This document shows positions 31,885 to 39,744 of a stretch of 64,000 nt of DNA, one piece after another; the stretch's first letter is position 1; every line of letters begins with the position of its first letter. The stretch spans positions 73,638 through 137,637 of the forward strand of contig NZ_NOYD01000046.1 of assembly GCF_002258315.1 (NCBI RefSeq). Reading direction: 5' to 3'. The notes below the pieces were generated by a model, which was not told the origin of the DNA, did not search any database, and saw nothing but the letters and a program-made list of their open reading frames with translations. The stretch is from Rhodococcus sp. 06-462-5 (GTDB lineage Bacteria > Actinomycetota > Actinomycetes > Mycobacteriales > Mycobacteriaceae). The translations under genes and the position numbers were made by a program.

Positions 31885-32841
31885 GGTCGACTCGCGCGGA
31901 ACCATCACCACATCCGGTCGAGGCCTTGCCAGAGCATGGTGGTAATTCATCCTCAAGTCGTCGAGCACCTGTGTCGGCCGATCGCGGATGTCTTGCGGTG
32001 AATGGGATACGACGATCAGTCCGTGGGCCCGCATTCGGTTGCGTCGGGCCTGTGTCCGCTGGTAGTCGGCCGGTGACAGATGATGGGTTACGGAATCGAT
32101 TTCACGTGCCAGCGCCACGGTGTCGATCCAACCGTCGGTATTGGCGATGAACTCTCCGCTGCGGGCGTAGATGTCGCAGTTGTGCGTCATCGCAGGCAGT
32201 CCGCTTGTTCGGTACAGGCGTTGGTCTTCGAGTTCTGCCACCGAGTGCGCGTTGTCCCGTAACTCGAGAAGTACACGGCGGGTGAGCGCGCTGTAGCGAC
32301 GCGGCCCTTCGGCCAATTCGGTGGCGATCTGGTCGATGGTCACGCCGTCTCGTTGGAGCACCTCGGTCAGCAGGGCGACGCACCGTGCCTCGGATTTCGC
32401 GGCTCGCGTGGCGTCGACCAGTGAACGCACCAGAGGAGCAACTCGGATGCTGCCCTTCGTGACCGGCTTGGGAAGACGCCACGTCCGCTCTGCGCGGACG
32501 AAAGACACCGATGCCCGACGCATCTCCGCGGGTAACAGCAGATGGACGTCCCCGGCGGATCCGTTGGTCCCGTATCCGAACGAATCGAGTCCGACGCAGC
32601 CGGTGATCATGCTCGTCGCTCCGCCGTATGCGAGCGCCGCGGCTGAGCGCTCGAGCGTCGACGGATGTCCGTTGCGCAGCAGTACGACGCCCGGTAGCAA
32701 CCGCTGCCACGGACCGCCGGCCGCGCACCTGCCGTCGATCGCTGCATCACTCACGCCCGCCTCGCGAAGCTGCCTGCGCGTCACGACGCCAGTCGAGCTC
32801 AGGTCGAACAATGAACCCGCATTCCACAGTCGTCTTTTCAT
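31879..32841 (-). CDS. AbiEi-type winged-helix protein with degenerate DUF559/Vsr-like C-terminus
   Basis: A 320-residue protein. The N-terminus (about residues 10-60) reads SSTGVVTRRQLREAGVS followed by I-D-G-R and WQRLLPGVVLL. This is the winged-helix start of AbiEi-like antitoxin domains, common in actinobacteria. The C-terminal part has G-W-I-D240-T-V-A-L-A-R-E247-I-D249, then THHLSPADYQRT, recalling the Vsr/DUF559 endonuclease fold, though the last catalytic Lys/Asp spacing is not standard. No AbiEii toxin gene lies beside it. ATG 32841 is used; the open frame extends to 33534 through non-coding repeats and into emb. It is probably DNA-binding; function is unknown. Both flanks carry the 48-bp palindromes. 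Confidence 0.7.
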   Translation of the reverse strand: MKRRLWNAGSLFDLSSTGVVTRRQLREAGVSDAAIDGRCAAGGPWQRLLPGVVLLRNGHPSTLERSAAALAYGGATSMITGCVGLDSFGYGTNGSAGDVHLLLPAEMRRASVSFVRAERTWRLPKPVTKGSIRVAPLVRSLVDATRAAKSEARCVALLTEVLQRDGVTIDQIATELAEGPRRYSALTRRVLLELRDNAHSVAELEDQRLYRTSGLPAMTHNCDIYARSGEFIANTDGWIDTVALAREIDSVTHHLSPADYQRTQARRNRMRAHGLIVVSHSPQDIRDRPTQVLDDLRMNYHHALARPRPDVVMVPRESTA

Positions 32842-33042
32842 GCCCGAAGAGTGGAATTTCGCACCGACACGTTTGTCGCGTTCAGGCGCTGTCGCGGGTT
32901 GTCTGTGGATAGCCGACCAGGCTGTGAATGGATTGGTTGAGGCCGGTCGTGAGCCGGACGACGCTGTCGGAGTCGGATGATAGGGCCGGCCAGTGGAGTC
33001 GGATGGCGCGATGGCGTCCGCGGTCCCTGCCCCACCGGAAGG
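32842..33042. other. Upstream region of the AbiEi-like gene
   Basis: This is the first part of a 328-nt gene-free gap between the AbiEi-like start and the emb stop. It should contain the AbiEi-like gene promoter. I see no confident hexamers, and no conserved protein in any frame. The rest of the gap is repeat pair B plus 15 nt. Confidence 0.5.
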
Positions 33043-33154
33043 TGAATGGACCATTGACGCGCTCAGACGTATGCAAAGGTCCATTGACCCACAACAGGCC
33101 GAAACGTGAATGGACCCTTGCACGGTCGAGACGTGTGCAAGGGTCCATTGACGC
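33043..33154. repeat. Palindromic repeat pair B (two 48-bp units, 64-bp period)
   Basis: Two units at 33043-33090 and 33107-33154 are related to pair A and again separated by 16 nt. The second has perfect 15-bp arms, AATGGACCCTTGCAC at 33109-33123 and its complement at 33135-33149, with an 11-nt loop containing GAGACGT. The first keeps AATGGACC/GGTCCATT arms and the core CTCAGACGTATG. Pair B ends 15 nt from the emb stop codon, so it could also terminate the emb transcript. Confidence 0.85.
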
Positions 33155-33169
33155 AAAGCGGGCGGGCGG

Positions 33170-36100
33170 TCAGTCCTCGAATACTCGCAGTTGTCCGTCT
33201 TTGTAGAAGCCCGATCGGGTGACGTCTGCGGTTTCGAGTTCAGCGGGCACGGCGCTCGGGTAGTACTGCTCGTAGCGCTCCAACGAACCCCAGTCCCTGG
33301 CCCAGTCGTTGTCGAGGTAGGTGGGGACGGTGACGGGCTTGGCGAGTAGTTCGGACCAGCCCAGGGGGCCGCCGTTCTCGCCGGACTGCCAGGTGTCGGT
33401 GGAGCTGACGGCGAGTGGGCGGTCGGGGAGGATGCGGTATCCGGGTACCTCGGCGACGCCGTTTCGGTGGTCGAAGGGGCGTTGGCACGGGAATTGCAGT
33501 CCGACGGCCCAGTCGAGCAGCACGGGCTGCTCACTGCCGATCATGGTGTTCAGGTTTTCCATCACCGGAACTCGCGGCGGGGTGAATGCGAGCCATTGGT
33601 CGCCGGTGAGGTTGGGGTCGTTGGCGACGATGCGGACGGCGTCGGCGTCGGGTGCGATGTTCGCCAACGGGATTCGGAGGTTGCGCCACGAGGGTGCGGG
33701 TCCGATGTCGCGCGGAAGGTAGGTGCCCTGAGCCTGGACGCTACCGTCGGGCTGACGCTTGCCGTATTCGAGCAGTAGCGACTGTCCGTAGGTGAGGGCT
33801 CCGGTGTCGTCGTAGGACCAGATGCGTCCGGCTGCGGAGAAGACGACCAGGGGAGCGTCGTCGCTGCGGGCGGGTAGTTGGTACCAGCTCGAGGTGGCAG
33901 ACGCGGGCTCCTGGACGCCTTCCTGGTAGGAGCCGAGGACGGGGGTGGTGGCCGGGTCGAGACCGAAGGGCAGGGCGGCGGACGAGCCGTTGACGCCCAC
34001 TTCGCCGGTGCCTCCCGCGGTACCCGAACTCTGGCCTTCCTCGAAGGCGGGTCCGACGGCTTGCTGGTCGGTATTGCCTTGTCCTGGTTTGACTTCCACG
34101 GCGTCGGCGCTGAGGTCGCTGGGAACGCCGTTGGCGGTGAAGTTGCGCAGTGTGCTGCTCGATCCGCCGAGGGGTCCTGCGACGGGGTCGAACTCCTCGG
34201 GCAGCGGGCTCAGCACGCCTGCGTTGGGGTTCGATTCGACGAGGACATCGTTGGCGAGTCCGCACGAATTACCCAGTACCGATTGCACATTCGAGCGGGC
34301 CAACGAATAGGCGGGGTATTGCGAGACGGCTCCCTTGACGAGCGAGAGAATCTCGAAGAGCACCATGATTCCGGCGATGACGGTCAGTGGTGCGGCAGCG
34401 AACTTACGGATGCGTTTGCCGCGCGCGGATGTCGGTTTCGGTTGTGGGGGAGCGTATCCCTCACGTAGGTACTGGAATGCGGCTACGGCGAGGACGAGTC
34501 CGAAGAGGATGAGGAACAGGGTGCCGGATTCGTTGCCGCCCAGCGACACCGTCTTGTCGAACCACGGCACGCCGTAGCTCGAGACGTACCAGTAGCCGTT
34601 GATACCCGAGAAGGACAGTGCGAGAACGAACATCAGTCCGGCGGTGAACAGCGATCGGTTTCGCCGCGAGCGCAGGGCACTGGCCGACACGGCGACGGCC
34701 GTCAGCGCGGCCAGGCCACCGGCGATGCCGGCGTAGGAACCGAAGTGGTGAGTCCACTTGGTGGGGTTGAACATCATGAAGAAGATGGTGCCGAGCACGA
34801 CGCCGAGCAGACGCCAGGCCGGCCCGTTCGCGATGCCGGGGATGCGTCGGCGACGCAGCAGCACGAACAGTGTGGTGAACAGGCACAGGATCATCGTCAG
34901 GAATGCGAAGCGGCGTGCGACCGAGCCGTCGACGGTCTGGACGAAGAGGTAGTAGTAGCGCAGGAAGTCCTGGTACCACGCCTCGTTGGGGCCGATGATG
35001 GTGCGGACTCGGGTGGATTCGATGACCGTCGCGTACGTCTGGTCGGCGAAGACGACGACGAGGACCAGTACGCCGGCTGCGGCCAACGGTGCCAGCATCG
35101 CGAGGGTGCCGACCTGGCGGTGGCGTCGGACGACGATGCGCGCGATGGGCCGGGCCCCGGCGAGAAGCGCTGCCACACACATCAATCCGGTCGGCGCTGC
35201 GGCGAGGGTGAAGGCTCCGATGAGACATGCTGCGGCGGCGGGGAGCAGTCGGCCGGTGGCGATGGATCGTTCCACCGAGCACCAGGTGAGGAGCGCTCCG
35301 AGGGCGACGATCGGTTCGGGGCGCAGACCGTTGTTGTACGGCAGCCAGAACGCGAGGAACACCAGTCCGCCGGTCCACAGGGCGACGTTGGACTTGCGGA
35401 CGGCGCGGCCGAGGCGTGGCACCACCTCACGGCTGATCACCATCCAGCACAGGACGCCTGCGATGAGGGCGGGCAGGCGCATCCACGGGCTGGCGGTCGA
35501 GATCTTGGCGAAGACGGCGAGTACGTCGTAGTACCAGCCGAACGGGGCCTCGGGGACGCCGAACCAACGGAAGTAGTTGGCCATGTAGCCGGAGTGATCG
35601 GCGGCGCGGGCCATCGTGAGCAGATAGCCGTCGTCGGAGGTGTTCGCGCCGACGAAGTGCCAACCGACCAGAGCACCGAGGACGGTGACGTCGACGCCGG
35701 TGAACTTCCACCAGTGCGAGGGGAAGAAGCGGCGATGCGCGCGACCGTCGGTGCCGTCGAGCCGACCGAGTGCGCCGATGGCCAACAAGGTGCAGGCGAT
35801 CGCGAGGATCATGATCAGAGACTTCAGGAGCGTCGGCGACGACGAGAAGCGCGAGTCGACGTCGACGGTGACCGACATGTCGGCCGGGGCCGCGCCGCTG
35901 AGATCGCTGAAGATGCCGACGACCTGGGGACGTAGGTCGCCGTCGAGACGGCCCTGGATCGGTTGGCCGTCGTCATCGGTCAGTCCGGTGAATGCCGCGG
36001 AGGTGTACTGGTCGTTCGAGGTGATCTCGATGGTCGCGCAGCGCGTGCTCTCGACGTCGGCGCGAGGTGCCGTCGCGACGACCACGTTGCGGTCGAGAAC

Positions 36101-36487
36101 GTCGACGTTCGATTCGCCGACGCGAACGAACAGACTGTTCAGTGCCGCGCCTTCACCCTGCGGGGGCGCCGTCGCCAGCAGTAGCCCGCCCGACGCGGGG
36201 AGTGCTGCGACGGCAGAGCACGGGAGGGTCGCGGTGAGGCTCAGGGGTGCCTGGGACACCAGCGGGGCGTCCACGTCCTGCAGGAGGCCGTTCTGCGGCC
36301 ACGCGATGGTGGCGGTGGTCTGAGTGACGGGTGCGAACGGAGTGATCAGCGCGAACAGCACACCGAGAACGCCGGCCACCATGGCGATCAGCCGGGGAAT
36401 TCGTACCTGAGCACGAAGTTCGTCCGAGGCTCGCAGTGGAGCGGGAACGGGTGGACCAGCTGATGAATCTGTCACGACGTCGGGCAC
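33170..36487 (-). CDS. Arabinosyltransferase of the EmbA/EmbB type
   Basis: A 1,105-residue GT-C membrane protein of the ethambutol-target family, which extends arabinan from decaprenyl-phosphoryl-arabinose. An N-terminal jelly-roll ectodomain is followed by the GT-C loop with D285-D286 in NTSDDGYLLTMAR. Many membrane helices follow, then MMFNPTKWTHHFGSYAG and a large C-terminal carbohydrate-binding domain ending near DWARDWGSLERY. It mixes features of mycobacterial EmbB (FADQTYATVIESTRVR, GPAWRLLGVVLGT) and EmbA (RIWSYDDTGALTYGQSL), so I do not force a symbol. It starts with GTG at 36487. It is the last gene of the dprE1-emb unit, 76 nt after the preceding emb. Confidence 0.93.
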   Translation of the reverse strand: MPDVVTDSSAGPPVPAPLRASDELRAQVRIPRLIAMVAGVLGVLFALITPFAPVTQTTATIAWPQNGLLQDVDAPLVSQAPLSLTATLPCSAVAALPASGGLLLATAPPQGEGAALNSLFVRVGESNVDVLDRNVVVATAPRADVESTRCATIEITSNDQYTSAAFTGLTDDDGQPIQGRLDGDLRPQVVGIFSDLSGAAPADMSVTVDVDSRFSSSPTLLKSLIMILAIACTLLAIGALGRLDGTDGRAHRRFFPSHWWKFTGVDVTVLGALVGWHFVGANTSDDGYLLTMARAADHSGYMANYFRWFGVPEAPFGWYYDVLAVFAKISTASPWMRLPALIAGVLCWMVISREVVPRLGRAVRKSNVALWTGGLVFLAFWLPYNNGLRPEPIVALGALLTWCSVERSIATGRLLPAAAACLIGAFTLAAAPTGLMCVAALLAGARPIARIVVRRHRQVGTLAMLAPLAAAGVLVLVVVFADQTYATVIESTRVRTIIGPNEAWYQDFLRYYYLFVQTVDGSVARRFAFLTMILCLFTTLFVLLRRRRIPGIANGPAWRLLGVVLGTIFFMMFNPTKWTHHFGSYAGIAGGLAALTAVAVSASALRSRRNRSLFTAGLMFVLALSFSGINGYWYVSSYGVPWFDKTVSLGGNESGTLFLILFGLVLAVAAFQYLREGYAPPQPKPTSARGKRIRKFAAAPLTVIAGIMVLFEILSLVKGAVSQYPAYSLARSNVQSVLGNSCGLANDVLVESNPNAGVLSPLPEEFDPVAGPLGGSSSTLRNFTANGVPSDLSADAVEVKPGQGNTDQQAVGPAFEEGQSSGTAGGTGEVGVNGSSAALPFGLDPATTPVLGSYQEGVQEPASATSSWYQLPARSDDAPLVVFSAAGRIWSYDDTGALTYGQSLLLEYGKRQPDGSVQAQGTYLPRDIGPAPSWRNLRIPLANIAPDADAVRIVANDPNLTGDQWLAFTPPRVPVMENLNTMIGSEQPVLLDWAVGLQFPCQRPFDHRNGVAEVPGYRILPDRPLAVSSTDTWQSGENGGPLGWSELLAKPVTVPTYLDNDWARDWGSLERYEQYYPSAVPAELETADVTRSGFYKDGQLRVFED

Positions 36488-36563
36488 GAGAGTCGATGTT
36501 ATGCGAGCGTGACGAAGAGGTCACACAGGCACCGTCCCCGGGAATAATTACAGAACCAGGGAA

Positions 36564-39500
36564 TCAGTCGGTTTTCATCGGTCCGTCGCTGGCCAATCCG
36601 GACCGAGACCGCTGCTCGACGTCGATCTCGGCCGCCGCCGCGTCAGGATCGAGTGGCATGTATCTCTCGATCGATCCCCAGTCTCGGGAGTAGTCGTCGG
36701 CGAGGTACGACGGCAGTGTCTCCGCTCCGAGGAGCAGTTCGGTCCAGCCGAGCGGGCCGCCGCCGATCGAGTCCTGCCAGGCATTGGTGGATTCGGCCCC
36801 GGTGCGGTCGGGCAGGATGCGGTACTTCGGTACCTCGGCGACGCCGTCGCGATGATCGAACGGTCGCTGGCACGGAAACGCAAGTCCGACGGCCCAGTCC
36901 AGCAACACCGGATCGGTCGATCCGACCAGTGAGTTCAGCGTCTGGGTGTTCGGGACGCGCGGCGGGGTCACGGCAAGCCATTGATCGCCGGCCAGGTCGT
37001 TGTCCTCGGCCACGATGCGCACGACGTCTGCCTCGGCCGGTAGATCGCTCATCGGGACCCGCAGGTTGCGCCAGGACGGCGACGGGCCGATATCGAGGGG
37101 GGTGACGCGGCCCAGTGCCTGGACGTCGCTACCGTCGCGGCGCCCGTATTCCAGTTCGACGCGTTGGCCCGGGGTGACGACGCCGTCCTTGTCCACCGAG
37201 CGGATACGGCCGGCGGCGGCGATGGCGATCAGGTCGCCTTCCCCCGGCAATGCGTACCAACCGGAGGTCAGCGACGCAGGCTCGGTGGCTCCGAAGCTGC
37301 CCAGCACCGGAGTGGTTGCAGGATTCAGACCGAACGGCAGAGCGACTGTGCTGCCGTTGATTCCGACATTCTCGTTGGTTCCGCCGGAGGTGCCCGCAGA
37401 GTTCGACGAGGTGGCCGCCGCACTCTGTTCGGAGTCCTCGGGTCGGATGGAGTTGGCGCTGCCTTGAGCGGTGTCCTCGGAGTCTGCGGTCAGGTCCTGG
37501 GCGACGCCGTCGGGGGTGAAGCCGGTACTCCCTCCGGCACCCAGTGCGTCGGCTGCGGGATCGAGCGGTTGCAGGACCGAGCCGTTGACGTCGGTCTCCA
37601 CCTGCACGTCGCCGGCGAGTCCGCACGAGTTTCCGGCGAGGGCGGAGAAGTTCGATCGGGCAATGGAGTACGCCGGGTATTGCGCCACAGCGCCTTTGAC
37701 GAACGAGAGCACCTCGAAGGCGACGACCCCGCCGGCGACGATGGTCAGCGCGGACGGCGCGAAGCGTCGACGCGTGGTGGGTTCTTCTCTGCGATAGGGC
37801 AATCGGACGTGCTGATAGGCGGCGTAGAGCAGCGTCAGAACCGTCAGGCCGAGCAGGATCGTCGAAAAGCCCTTTCCGGCAATGGACGGCGGCTTGTCGA
37901 ACCACGGAATGCCGTAGCTCGAGACGTACCACCACCCGTTCGAGCTGGTGAACGCCACCGCCGTCAGGAACAGTACGGCGGCGGTGAACAGTGTTCTGTT
38001 GCGCGGGGATCGGACGGTCGCCGCAGTGACGGCAACGGCTGCCAGCGCGGCCAACGATGCCGCGAGACCGGCGTACACCCCGAAGTGGTGGGTCCACTTG
38101 GTGGGGGTGAACATCATCAGAGCCAGTGCGCCCAGGATGATTCCGAGGATCCGACGCGACGGCCCGGTGGCGGTCCCGGGGATGCGTCCGTTCTTGCGGA
38201 GCATCACCGCGATGCACACGACGATGCAGAGCAGCATGGCGAACATGCCGAATCGTCGGGCGAGCGAGCCGTCGGGCGAGATGGTCATCAACGCGTCCCA
38301 GCGGACGCGTTCTTCGAACCACGGCACGTTCGGTCCGATGGCCGAGCGCACCCGGGTCGCCTCGAGGACGGTGCTCAGAGTCTGGTCGGCGAAGATCGCG
38401 ATCAGCACCGCCAGTCCCGACGCGACCAGCGGCGCGAGAACGGCGAGCAGTCCCACCTGGCGAGCCCGCTTGACCACAATCATCACCAGCGGGCGGAGGC
38501 CTGCGAGCAGGGCGGCGACGGCGATCAATCCGGTGGGTCCGGCGGCGAGGGAGAACGCGGCGATCAGGGTGCCGATGGCGGCGGGCAGCAGTCGTCCGGT
38601 GGCGATGGCGCGTTCGATCGAGCACCACGTGAGCAGTGCGCCGAGGGCGATGATCGGTTCGGGGCGCAGTCCGTTGTCGTAGGGCAGCCAGAAGGCGAGA
38701 AACACGAAGCCCGCGGTCCACAGTGCGACACGGTTGGTCAGTACCGCCCGACCGAGGCGGGGGATCACCTCGCGGCTGATCACCAGCCAACACAGCAGCG
38801 CCGCGATGGTGGCGGGCAGGCGCATCCAGATGCTGGCCGTGCTGACCTTGGCGAGAGCGGCGAGCATGTCGTAGTAGGGCATGCCGAACGGCGCTTCCGG
38901 GACGCCGAACCAGCGGAAGTAGTTGGCCATGTAGCCGGCGTTCTCGGAGACGCGGGCCATGTTGAGCAGGTAGCCGTCGTCGGAGGTGTTGGCGCCGATG
39001 AAGTGCCACAGCACCAGCACGCCGACCACGACGGCGTCGACGCCGGTGATCGACTTCCAGCGCGAGGGCAGGAATCGGCGGTGGCGTCGACCGTCCATGC
39101 TGTCGAGGCGATGGAGCGCGAACAGCGATGCGATGACCGCGAGTGCGCCGACGATCATGGCCAGCAACTTGAATGTGGTGGGGCTCGAGGAGTAACGCGA
39201 GTCGATGTCCGCGCGCACGTTCAGGCCGTCGACCGGTGCGGTGAGGTCGGTGTAGATGCCGACGACCTGCGGGCGGATGTCACCGTCCACCGTAATCGCC
39301 TCGCCGTCCAGGTCGACGACGGTGCTGGTGGCGTTCGACGTAACCGTCAGGGCGCAGTTCTCGGACAGCTCTGCGACGGGAGCCTCGGCGAGGACGCGCT
39401 CACGCAGCAGAACCTGCAGTCGGCCGTCGTCGACCCGCACGATCAGTGCCTTCTGCTCGGTCTTCGCAGCCGCGATGGGTGCGGTGGAGATCAGCGTGCC

Positions 39501-39734
39501 GCCGTCGGTGAGAGCACTGGCCGCGCTGCACGGAACGGTCGCCTCGAAGTCGACGGGCGAGTAGCTCACCAGCGGGGCGTTGACGCTGCCGAACGAGCTC
39601 TGCGGCCACGAGAGGGTGGCAACGTCCTGCTGAACCGGCAGCAGGGGAGTCGCGATGGCGAGAATCGCACCGATGATGCCGGTGACGATCGCTATCAGCC
39701 GGGAGGTCTTGAGGTTCGGAGCGGTCTCGGGCAC
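36564..39734 (-). CDS. embC: Arabinosyltransferase, EmbC-like
   Basis: A 1,056-residue member of the Emb family. N-terminal membrane helix L-I-A-I-V-T-G-I-I-G and ATPLLPVQQ are followed by the ectodomain. The catalytic aspartates are D252-D253 in NTSDDGYLLNMAR, and TGPSRRILGIILG and MMFTPTKWTHHFGVYAGLA follow, closest in my recollection to EmbC. The C-terminal domain ends with DYSRDWGSIERY. EmbC builds the arabinan of lipoarabinomannan in mycobacteria; whether that role holds here is inference. The frame is open to 39806, but GTG 39734 leaves 10 nt after the upstream stop and gives the family N-terminus VPETAPNLKTSRLIAIV. A tandem paralogue follows. Confidence 0.9.
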   Translation of the reverse strand: MPETAPNLKTSRLIAIVTGIIGAILAIATPLLPVQQDVATLSWPQSSFGSVNAPLVSYSPVDFEATVPCSAASALTDGGTLISTAPIAAAKTEQKALIVRVDDGRLQVLLRERVLAEAPVAELSENCALTVTSNATSTVVDLDGEAITVDGDIRPQVVGIYTDLTAPVDGLNVRADIDSRYSSSPTTFKLLAMIVGALAVIASLFALHRLDSMDGRRHRRFLPSRWKSITGVDAVVVGVLVLWHFIGANTSDDGYLLNMARVSENAGYMANYFRWFGVPEAPFGMPYYDMLAALAKVSTASIWMRLPATIAALLCWLVISREVIPRLGRAVLTNRVALWTAGFVFLAFWLPYDNGLRPEPIIALGALLTWCSIERAIATGRLLPAAIGTLIAAFSLAAGPTGLIAVAALLAGLRPLVMIVVKRARQVGLLAVLAPLVASGLAVLIAIFADQTLSTVLEATRVRSAIGPNVPWFEERVRWDALMTISPDGSLARRFGMFAMLLCIVVCIAVMLRKNGRIPGTATGPSRRILGIILGALALMMFTPTKWTHHFGVYAGLAASLAALAAVAVTAATVRSPRNRTLFTAAVLFLTAVAFTSSNGWWYVSSYGIPWFDKPPSIAGKGFSTILLGLTVLTLLYAAYQHVRLPYRREEPTTRRRFAPSALTIVAGGVVAFEVLSFVKGAVAQYPAYSIARSNFSALAGNSCGLAGDVQVETDVNGSVLQPLDPAADALGAGGSTGFTPDGVAQDLTADSEDTAQGSANSIRPEDSEQSAAATSSNSAGTSGGTNENVGINGSTVALPFGLNPATTPVLGSFGATEPASLTSGWYALPGEGDLIAIAAAGRIRSVDKDGVVTPGQRVELEYGRRDGSDVQALGRVTPLDIGPSPSWRNLRVPMSDLPAEADVVRIVAEDNDLAGDQWLAVTPPRVPNTQTLNSLVGSTDPVLLDWAVGLAFPCQRPFDHRDGVAEVPKYRILPDRTGAESTNAWQDSIGGGPLGWTELLLGAETLPSYLADDYSRDWGSIERYMPLDPDAAAAEIDVEQRSRSGLASDGPMKTD

Positions 39735-39744
39735 GCCGACGATG

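Noticed and set aside
31773-33154. CRISPR array
   Set aside because: Only two units per cluster, palindromic arms spanning most of each unit, and spacers of 16 nt. No cas genes.
32842-33534. N-terminal extension of the AbiEi-like gene into the emb gene
   Set aside because: The extension is Ser/Pro/Thr low complexity, crosses the palindromes and is antisense to emb coding sequence.
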